Shown: piece by piece, positions 25,085-30,450 of the stretch
Layout: every line of letters begins with the position of its first letter
How positions within the stretch are numbered: the first letter of the stretch is position 1
From: Anaerolineales bacterium
GTDB taxonomy: Bacteria; Chloroflexota; Anaerolineae; Anaerolineales; Villigracilaceae
Assembly (NCBI GenBank): GCA_016928525.1
Contig: JAFGKO010000159.1
Location: forward strand, 1-30,450
Reading direction: 5' to 3'
DNA: 30,450 nt
Made by a program: the position numbers and the translations under genes
Notes under the pieces: generated by a model
Seen by the model: the letters and a program-made list of their open reading frames with translations, nothing else
Told to the model about the DNA's origin: nothing
Databases searched by the model: none

Positions 25085-25669
25085 GTGAAGAGAACCATCT
25101 TCAACACTCCGTTAATCACTCCGGCTTTTCGCTATCTTTTCAAGGCCGCGCTGCAGATTCTGGGCTGGCGCGTGGTGGGACAACTGCCCGATTACCCCAA
25201 GTTCGTGGTTGTTGGCGCGCCGCACACCTCCAACTGGGACTTCGTCATGTTCCTGGCGCTGGCGTTTGTCTTGAAAGGAAATCTGCGTTACATGGGGAAA
25301 AAGGAATTATTCCGCTGGCCGGTCGCCGGGTTCTTCCGTTGGTGCGGCGGCGTGCCCGTGGACCGCTCCAAGCCGCAGGGACTGGTCGAGCAAACGGTAC
25401 AGGCCATTCAGGCATCCGATCATTTTCAACTAGTCATCACCCCCGAGGGGACACGGAAAAAGGTCGGTCAATGGAAACAGGGCTTTTACCACATCGCGAA
25501 AAAGGCCTGCATCCCGATTGTAGCGGGCTACGTGGACAGCCGCACTAAAACCTGCGGCATCGGCCCGACCTTCACGCTGAGCGACGATATGGAAGCCGAT
25601 ATCAAATCCATGCAAGCCTTTTTCAAGGACAAGGTAGGCATCAATCCCGGGTTGACGAGTGAGTTGTAA
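25085..25669 (+). CDS. lysophospholipid acyltransferase family protein (PlsC-like)
   Basis: This 194-residue acyltransferase of the PlsC/AGPAT superfamily should move an acyl group onto a lysophospholipid or similar acceptor at the membrane. The catalytic HX4D is HTSNWD (His47, Asp52). VDRSKPQ (92-98) and TPEGTRKK (119-126) are the acceptor-phosphate motifs. It belongs to the short variant lacking clear membrane helices. The GTG at 25085 is preferred because AAAGGGG lies just before it. A TTG 33 bases upstream is also in frame but lacks a ribosome site. A TATACT near 25037-25042 may be its -10 box. It is divergent from the sulfotransferase gene. Confidence 0.87.
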   Translation: MKRTIFNTPLITPAFRYLFKAALQILGWRVVGQLPDYPKFVVVGAPHTSNWDFVMFLALAFVLKGNLRYMGKKELFRWPVAGFFRWCGGVPVDRSKPQGLVEQTVQAIQASDHFQLVITPEGTRKKVGQWKQGFYHIAKKACIPIVAGYVDSRTKTCGIGPTFTLSDDMEADIKSMQAFFKDKVGINPGLTSEL

Positions 25670-25673
25670 TCAA

Positions 25674-25874
25674 ATGATGGGCACCCTCGAAGTCACCCGT
25701 CTGGGGATGAACGAAAGCGACATGCAAACCATCGCAGACTTTATGGCACGCGTTCTGGTGGAAAAGGAAGACCCTGAATCTGTCGGAAAAGATGTGGTGG
25801 ACTTCCGCTATCCCCAGCAAACGCTGTATTACAACTTTGATAACGAGTATCCGACTTGGGCGAGGGTGGATTAA
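25674..25874 (+). pseudogene. glyA: 3' remnant of glyA (serine hydroxymethyltransferase C-terminus)
   Basis: The open frame encodes only the last 66 or so residues of a GlyA-like protein: GTLEVTRLGMNESDMQTI, then ADFMARVL and EKEDPESVGKDVVDFR. In serine hydroxymethyltransferases this matches the conserved C-terminal piece that begins GTPAVTTRGM. The PLP-lysine, active-site and dimer regions, over 340 residues, are absent, and no ribosome site precedes the two ATG codons. It follows the acyltransferase stop codon by four bases and is followed by a terminator. It looks like the stub left when upstream DNA was replaced. An intact glyA is expected elsewhere in the genome. Confidence 0.8.
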
Positions 25875-25881
25875 CGAAAAG

Positions 25882-25910
25882 AAGCACAGTCGAAAACAGC
25901 TGTGCTTTTT
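25882..25910 (+). terminator. rho-independent terminator after the glyA remnant
   Basis: AAGCACAG and CTGTGCTT form an eight-base stem around a ten-base loop, followed directly by T residues. It would end transcripts of the acyltransferase/glyA-remnant unit and may be the original glyA terminator. Confidence 0.8.
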
Positions 25911-26007
25911 ACTCTCACCGATCCCTTACTGGTAGGCCCCTTTCGCAAAGTACTGTATGATAGGGGTCTTTGTAATTCCTATGTCTTTCTGGATTTTAGC
26001 TGACCAA

Positions 26008-28698
26008 TTACATGTTTACAAATTCTGCCAGACTCTGCTTGCCTGATTTCAAGAACTCGAAAAAGCTTAACTCTTGGTATTTACAGGTTTGCTGAACACT
26101 CAACAATATCAAATATTCTTGGATACTTTGCTCCGTAAATAGTCCGTCACGACCTCTTCGATAAGCAGTAAATGGTTTAATAGCATGTTCTGCATTATTG
26201 TTATTCCAAGGAATACCATCATGTTTCAGGAATAAGAATAAGCTTTCTTCGTATTTTCGAAACCGTTTCTGGTATTTTTGAGTTAGCTCCGACTTGCTAC
26301 TCTGATCAATTATTCTTTTATAGAATTTCTCAACATCTTGCTGATGTTTGTTTAGGTTTTTTTTCTTTAAACCATATTTATCGATAGTTGCAACTATCGA
26401 TCTAAGCAAGAGCGCAAAGCCGGTGACCAATTGTTCAAATTCCCAATCCAGTGGGTTTTTAAATAGATCATCATTTAAATCTCTAACCAGATGGATCAAG
26501 CATTTTTGTTTCATACAGAACAGATAATCATATCCAGAGTAGAAATCAGAAATAAGTACACCTTTGAAATCCGCTAACATGTCAGTTAAAAATTCAGTTT
26601 CTCTTGTGGCTCTATATGTATAAAAAACAGAATCGATATTTGTAAACACCCAAACATAACCCAGAACCCCTCTGATACTTACTCTCGTTTCATCTGCGTG
26701 GATGAGTTTTCCATTCAAAATAGATTGCTTAATTTCATTAAAAGTAGATTGATATGTTTTGGACAATGTTGCTCTGAAACCGCGAACAATACTGTGCCTC
26801 ACATGGATGTTAAATGATTCTGCCAAAGTATCAGCAATTTTCTCAAGACTCATCCTATGAGCCACATGCTGATTAACAGACCAGACCATCAAATTTCGTC
26901 CATAACTACCAATGGCTTTGATACCGACAGGAACAAACGCCCTATTACAGTTTAGACAGAAAAAACGTTTTCTAGCAACCTTTGTGACCCATCTCTTGAT
27001 ACCACTATTAAAAAACTTAAGATCAATAACCAATTTAGGGTTTCCTCTTTGATGTAACCGAAGATTAACGTTCTCACAGTTAGGACAATGCTTTGGGGGA
27101 ACAGTATCAACATATTGGTTAACTCTATATTTTGGTTGCGACATCCTTTGGCGTTTGGCATACTTTCTACGGAGATTCTTGTTGGCTCTAAGGTATATCT
27201 TCTCACGTTGATAATCAAAATAGGCATATTTGGTGATTGCTTCAAAATCATCTACGGCATATTTCCTACGTCCATACTTGAACGGAGTCTGCCGGTTTAT
27301 TTCATTTACATTTACGCATTTCTCTAGATTGCCCATTTCTGAAAGCGAGTCGGTAATGAGTTTTAGCGCAGTACAGTCTTCTTCATTGTAAGTTACCAAC
27401 AGTTTCTGATACTCCTTGTTATGAGTTTCATCCCAATGATGTCGCCAAACAAGGCTTTGCAAGCCAGAAGCTTTTAATGAAGTCCAGCTCGCGCCGATGA
27501 AAACCCCAAGCTCCTTCAAACGATTGGAGTAGACTGGAAAGTAAACCTTGCCGTAAATGTGTTTATTGACATTGACCAGCCGATTAATCAAATCTTCAAC
27601 TTCGGTATCGTAACGATTACCCAACTTGGTCAGGGTGCGTGGTTCAAAACTGCCGTAATGATAGACAGGTGCATCGGGGTATTGATTGACTTTTTCCAGA
27701 AATCTTTGCCAAATTTGGGCTTCGTCATCAGGGGTGTCGGCCCAAAAGGGATGATAGGTTGTATTGCCTTTCTCGCTTACCAATAGGCCAAGCAGGTAAT
27801 AAAATTGCTGGTCGGGAATGCCTTCAATATCCAGGAAGAGTTCCACCGGTTTGCGGGTCAGTCCAGGTAGTTCTTGCAGGTAGATCTTCTGTTCGCGGAT
27901 GGCTAGAGCCTGCAACTCAGGTTTATGGATAACAGGCGGCGGATTCTTGGCCCGCTTTTTGCGTTTTCTGGGTTTGAAGGTATAGGAAAGCTGCTTGACC
28001 GTGAAGAGTCCTTTTTTCTCGTACCCGTTGATAGCTTTTTGTGTCGAGATGCCATCTAGCAAGCTGAGATTATCCTCCTGGACAGCTTTTTCCCGGCACA
28101 GGTCGTGGAACTGGCAAGCCGGGCAGTTTTTATTCAGAATTAGGGAAGGTGCTTCAGGATTGTCTTCATCGCCCCATTCTTGTAATGGTTCAAGGAATGG
28201 GATAAGCGTTTTGGAGCCATTTTCCAGCTTCACGCGATGTGACTTTCCGTCCAGTCCAACAATGTAACCAGAGGTGGGTCGCTTTTCTTGCACCAGTTCC
28301 AGAACATAACTGACAAAGAATATTTCTAGCCGATGTTCCTTTTTGATCGTGTGTGAACCCCCCACGATGGTTGGCTCGTAGCTGTAATGACCGAAGGCAG
28401 AGTGAGTTCTGACTTTGCTCAGAACTGCGCATTTAGCGGAAAACCCATCCGCTTCAAGCTTGGCATTGATAAGAAATTGATGGTTCCCTTTAAGATTTTC
28501 GAGACTATAAGGTTGTACGTCAGCATTTTCTTGCCGAAGATTGTCAATGTAGTTGCGCTGGGCGGTTTGTCGTTGTTTATCAAGGATCTGCATGTACTCG
28601 TGCTCGGTTCCCCTCTTACTTGTGCAAAGTAACAAGTATGCTTTGCTGGGGCATTGAGAATAGTCCACCACTATTTCGGAAGTAATCGTTTTCTTCAT
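26008..28698 (-). CDS. TM0106/Cas4-like nuclease + DEDD exonuclease-like + IS66-type transposase fusion
   Basis: The 896-residue protein has three parts. Residues 1-210 resemble the RecB/Cas4-like domain of TM0106 proteins, with four cysteines placed for a 4Fe-4S cluster (Cys16, then Cys192-x2-Cys195-x5-Cys201). The usual catalytic Asp and DxK are not evident. Residues 280-455 form an RNase-H-like 3'-5' exonuclease domain with ELFLDIEGIPD (Asp290, Glu292) and TYNEEDCTAL (Asp441). Residues 535-896 are an IS66-family DDE transposase: zinc-ribbon cysteines 538/541 and 581/584, HADET (Asp669), ISDFYSGYD (Asp718) and NNNNAEHAIKPF (Glu837). The frame is continuous across the junction. An ideal AGGAGG lies six bases before the ATG. 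The transposase half is clearly more AT-rich than the nuclease half. The likely role is transposition or transposon-linked DNA processing. Confidence 0.85.
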   Translation of the reverse strand: MKKTITSEIVVDYSQCPSKAYLLLCTSKRGTEHEYMQILDKQRQTAQRNYIDNLRQENADVQPYSLENLKGNHQFLINAKLEADGFSAKCAVLSKVRTHSAFGHYSYEPTIVGGSHTIKKEHRLEIFFVSYVLELVQEKRPTSGYIVGLDGKSHRVKLENGSKTLIPFLEPLQEWGDEDNPEAPSLILNKNCPACQFHDLCREKAVQEDNLSLLDGISTQKAINGYEKKGLFTVKQLSYTFKPRKRKKRAKNPPPVIHKPELQALAIREQKIYLQELPGLTRKPVELFLDIEGIPDQQFYYLLGLLVSEKGNTTYHPFWADTPDDEAQIWQRFLEKVNQYPDAPVYHYGSFEPRTLTKLGNRYDTEVEDLINRLVNVNKHIYGKVYFPVYSNRLKELGVFIGASWTSLKASGLQSLVWRHHWDETHNKEYQKLLVTYNEEDCTALKLITDSLSEMGNLEKCVNVNEINRQTPFKYGRRKYAVDDFEAITKYAYFDYQREKIYLRANKNLRRKYAKRQRMSQPKYRVNQYVDTVPPKHCPNCENVNLRLHQRGNPKLVIDLKFFNSGIKRWVTKVARKRFFCLNCNRAFVPVGIKAIGSYGRNLMVWSVNQHVAHRMSLEKIADTLAESFNIHVRHSIVRGFRATLSKTYQSTFNEIKQSILNGKLIHADETRVSIRGVLGYVWVFTNIDSVFYTYRATRETEFLTDMLADFKGVLISDFYSGYDYLFCMKQKCLIHLVRDLNDDLFKNPLDWEFEQLVTGFALLLRSIVATIDKYGLKKKNLNKHQQDVEKFYKRIIDQSSKSELTQKYQKRFRKYEESLFLFLKHDGIPWNNNNAEHAIKPFTAYRRGRDGLFTEQSIQEYLILLSVQQTCKYQELSFFEFLKSGKQSLAEFVNM

Positions 28699-28704
28699 AA
28701 TCAG

Positions 28705-28710
28705 CCTCCT
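28705..28710 (-). promoter_or_regulatory. strong Shine-Dalgarno sequence of the fusion gene
   Basis: AGGAGG on the minus strand lies six bases upstream of the ATG at 28698. It is the only perfect ribosome site noticed in the window and fixes this start. Most glycan genes here lack one. Confidence 0.85.
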
Positions 28711-28768
28711 GTGAATGCTATCAACCTATTTCCTGCATCTAATACGGCAAGGAATAGATCCCCCTCTT

Positions 28769-28798
28769 AAGAACACAAAAGCCGTCCGAAGACGGCCA
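28769..28798 (-). terminator. rho-independent terminator after the HEPN/MNT pair
   Basis: On the minus strand GCCGTC-TTCG-GACGGC forms a stem with a UUCG tetraloop, followed by TTTTGTGTTCTT. It lies about 30 bases downstream of the HEPN stop codon and separates that pair from the fusion gene. Confidence 0.85.
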
Positions 28799-28828
28799 TT
28801 ATCCCTACAAGCTTGAATCGCGCCGGAA

Positions 28829-29218
28829 CTACGTTAAGTTATTCAGATACGTTTCCACAGCTTGCTTGAATTCTTCCGCCCATTGAAATGATTCTATTGC
28901 CTGCTCTTTTGTTACTTCTTCACTCTCATCTCCATAATGTCCAATCTGGCGTAGTTTCTGTGCATCAATGATATAGCGATGGAACTTTGGATCAAGCAGG
29001 CCGGTTTTAGCAAACTCTTTCCCATACGCGGCAACCACCGCAGAATGACTGGAATGAGTCAATCCTTTCGTAAGCAACAGTGCTTGGGCCAGATAGAAGA
29101 TCGTGTAATAGGATTGTGCAACAGAAAAGCGGGGATGCCCCATATCAATCAACCCATTAGCCACTTCACGACTTTCATCCGCCAGTTTCAGGAAATGTTG
29201 GATCGCGGGCGTGGTCAT
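28829..29218 (-). CDS. HEPN domain protein, probable toxin-like partner of the MNT protein
   Basis: The 129-residue all-helical HEPN protein has SVAQSYYTIFYLAQALLLTKG (32-52), the core helix, and KLRQIGHYGDE (88-98) near the end, with Arg90, His94 and Tyr95. HEPN domains of MNT-linked pairs are often RNases or binding partners controlled by AMPylation. Here the active motif reads Rx3HY rather than the Rx4HxY of characterised HepT toxins, so RNase activity is uncertain. It may belong to the C-terminal HEPN group that simply pairs with nucleotidyltransferases. It starts within the last four bases of the MNT gene, so the two are translationally coupled. Confidence 0.8.
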   Translation of the reverse strand: MTTPAIQHFLKLADESREVANGLIDMGHPRFSVAQSYYTIFYLAQALLLTKGLTHSSHSAVVAAYGKEFAKTGLLDPKFHRYIIDAQKLRQIGHYGDESEEVTKEQAIESFQWAEEFKQAVETYLNNLT

Positions 29219-29550
29219 ACCGCTATTCCTTCTTTACGCACATTGATGTAGAGCGGCATTCCGCTATTTGCATATTGCCTCTCGGAAGCAAGTTTAGTGG
29301 AGATTAGTACATCATTTTCTAATGACAAGGCAGCGACTAACTCCGATGAACGTTTATCCATTTCCCAATAATCGAACTCGCCTTTCAACACAATCATCAC
29401 GTCAATATCCGAATCGGGCGGGTGCGCATCGCCGCGCGCATAGGAACCGTATAAATAAATGGCTTTCAACTGGTCACCGTAGATTTCAGCCAATCCTTTT
29501 TTCAATTCACGCAAGATTTTTTTGATATCGTCAGTCATGGGTTCCTGCAT
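29215..29550 (-). CDS. MNT-type minimal nucleotidyltransferase
   Basis: This 111-residue member of the DNA polymerase beta-like superfamily has YLYGSYARGDAHPPDSDIDV (33-51), with Gly35-Ser36 and metal-binding Asp48 and Asp50. The spacing is GSx11DxD, one residue longer than the common GSx10DxD because of an extra proline in HPP. In HEPN/MNT pairs such proteins neutralise the HEPN partner by transferring AMP to it. The ATG at 29550 was used, but an ATG at 29538 has AGGAA seven bases upstream and gives MTDDIKKILRE, so it may be the true start. It is coupled to the HEPN gene by a four-base overlap. Confidence 0.85.
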   Translation of the reverse strand: MQEPMTDDIKKILRELKKGLAEIYGDQLKAIYLYGSYARGDAHPPDSDIDVMIVLKGEFDYWEMDKRSSELVAALSLENDVLISTKLASERQYANSGMPLYINVRKEGIAV

Positions 29551-29593
29551 TTATCTTACCGTTTTTCCCCAGAGAATGCAACAGACACTTCAA

Positions 29594-29632
29594 GATTTTT
29601 ATCTCTGTCCATCTCCGTTTATCCCTGGTGAT
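29594..29632. repeat. repeat at the 3' end of the capsule-type gene
   Basis: On the minus strand it reads CACCAGGGATAAACGG then AGATGGACAGAGATAAAAA, resembling a widespread repeat of the form GATAAACACAGATGGACACAGAT (from memory). It encodes the final residues PGINGDGQR and the stop codon of the gene at the right edge. Confidence 0.5.
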
Positions 29633-30450
29633 TCTTTCAACAAAAAATCTCCATCATCCAGTACCCCATCCAAAATCACCTTGATCGCGTGTGATTCCAA
29701 CAATTCATCCAACCCAAACGACTTCAACCTGGTCTGCGTGGTCCGCACGGAAGGCTCCAGGAACTCCCCAAACGGCAGTGATGTTTTATACAACTGGTAA
29801 TACAGGAAGCGGCGCGCGTTGCGTTGGAACGCGGCGGGCACTTCGATGGTTTCCGCATCTAAAAATTCTTCCGTCTTTCTTCTTACATCTTCAATACTCT
29901 GCGGGAAGAACACGGTCGGGTACTGTGTGAAGCGCGCCTTGCCCGCGCACAATACCGCCGCGCCCATGATCGCGGCTTCCAGCCCGATGGTCGAGTTGTA
30001 GACCATCACGAACTTCGACTTCTGGATCAACTCGTACGAACTGAGCGTCTCCCGCGGCCCCACGAAGACCACGTTCGACTCGCGGTCCGCGCCGCTGGCT
30101 TCGACCCAGGCTGCCACCGTTTCGCGGCTGGCCTTGCGCACGCGCAGCTCGTCCGGGTGGGCGCGGATCACGAACAGCGTATCCGGGTGGGCACGGATGA
30201 CCTCCAGCGTTAGATCCAGCCAATCGAACATATCCTCGAAGACCGTGTTGGCGTGCGGCTGGCTGGTATCGAAAATGACGTTGGTAAACACAGGCACGAT
30301 CTGCTTGAAGCCCGCCGCTTTCTTCAAAAAAGCCTCATCCAACCCCTGCATCTCCGCCCAGAACTTGATGCCCGCCATGCTGAAATCGCCCTGAAAACGT
30401 TTGGCGAGATAAGCATCGAGCTTTGCGTTTTGCTCGTCGCTCAATTCGAA
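29599..30450 (-). CDS. capsule polysaccharide export/synthesis-like protein, 5' end outside the window
   Basis: About 283 residues of a GT-B-like protein are present. The frame continues past the right edge, so the true start lies outside. The visible features are PVFTNVIFDTSQPHANT, VIRAHPDELRVRKASRE, FVGPRETLSSYELIQKS and VMVYNSTIGLEAAIMGAAV, followed by PQSIEDVRRKTEEFL. The last block, with the conserved NSTxGLEA, matches KpsC/KpsS-type (Capsule_synth) and related Kdo-transferase or polysaccharide export proteins. It would act at the inner membrane in capsule or surface-glycan assembly. The extreme C-terminus appears to be encoded by a repeat. Confidence 0.75.
   Translation of the reverse strand, partial: FELSDEQNAKLDAYLAKRFQGDFSMAGIKFWAEMQGLDEAFLKKAAGFKQIVPVFTNVIFDTSQPHANTVFEDMFDWLDLTLEVIRAHPDTLFVIRAHPDELRVRKASRETVAAWVEASGADRESNVVFVGPRETLSSYELIQKSKFVMVYNSTIGLEAAIMGAAVLCAGKARFTQYPTVFFPQSIEDVRRKTEEFLDAETIEVPAAFQRNARRFLYYQLYKTSLPFGEFLEPSVRTTQTRLKSFGLDELLESHAIKVILDGVLDDGDFLLKESPGINGDGQR

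Larger units (their letters stand above)
25911..28768 (-). mobile_element. putative IS66-type element carrying the nuclease-transposase fusion; ends not resolved
   Basis: The region between the plus-strand terminator and the minus-strand terminator is filled by the one large gene and its flanks. Convincing terminal inverted repeats and target duplications were not found. The best candidates, AGGGGTC...ATTCCT near 25962 and AGGGGGATCTATTCCT (minus strand) near 28765, are only partly alike and have no matching flanking duplications. No separate TnpA or TnpB gene is present. The bounds given are the limits of the region, not proven ends. Confidence 0.4.

Noticed and set aside
25033..25548. Plus-strand frame with an ATG after a good -10 box, overlapping the acyltransferase gene
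   Set aside because: The frame is shifted relative to the acyltransferase, whose HX4D and PEGTR motifs are intact. The competing product has no known motif.
25955..28770. Possible terminal inverted repeats of the transposase element (AGGGGTC... and AGGGGGATC...)
   Set aside because: They match only in short patches, the flanking 8-base sequences do not repeat, and they do not resemble the IS66-type ends I would expect. Ends were left unresolved.
1..30450. CRISPR array or cas locus, considered because of the Cas4-like domain
   Set aside because: No regularly spaced direct repeats of 25-40 bases were found and no other cas-like protein is encoded.

Overview
The window reads as part of a bacterial chromosome of moderate GC content, most likely a Chloroflexota genome of the Anaerolineae type. 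That placement is inference. It rests on the style of the glycan genes, on many short palindromic intergenic repeats that also occur inside genes, and on several genes whose -10 box lies only 6 to 9 bases before the start codon, as expected for leaderless mRNAs. No rRNA, tRNA or CRISPR array was seen.

Layout. (1) 1-3.4 kb is mostly housekeeping: the edge of an unknown gene, an RdgB/HAM1 house-cleaning nucleotide pyrophosphatase on the plus strand, and a convergent minus-strand pair encoding an alpha/beta hydrolase and a GAF-containing histidine kinase. (2) 3.4-25 kb is one long minus-strand cell-surface glycan locus. It holds three sulfotransferases, an O-antigen-ligase/polymerase-like protein, a short Wzz-like protein, three GT2 glycosyltransferases, several large membrane proteins of the GT39/ArnT type or resembling it, a MptE/Maf-like DUF115 protein, an SDR, a D-2-hydroxyacid dehydrogenase, a CMP-sugar-type cytidylyltransferase, a membrane sulfatase/phosphoethanolamine-transferase-like enzyme, a DUF6056-like membrane protein and a small membrane protein. 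Many neighbours overlap by 4-7 bases, which implies co-transcription in blocks. The genes together suggest building a sulfated surface polysaccharide or glycoprotein glycan that may carry an acidic CMP-activated sugar. (3) 25.0-29.6 kb is an accessory stretch: a PlsC-like acyltransferase, a 3' remnant of glyA, a terminator, a striking 896-residue protein that joins a Cas4/RecB-like Fe-S domain and a DEDD-exonuclease-like domain to an IS66-type DDE transposase, and a HEPN/MNT pair. (4) The right edge holds a partial capsule-export-like glycan gene, so the accessory stretch interrupts glycan genes.

The most notable signals are the nuclease-transposase fusion and the small palindromic repeats. 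The repeats sit in frame inside the coding regions of rdgB, one GT39 gene and the SDR gene, and they appear to supply the C-terminal tail of the last gene. Missing from the window are any PAPS-supply genes, a NeuB-type synthase, a Wzx flippase and a priming glycosyltransferase.
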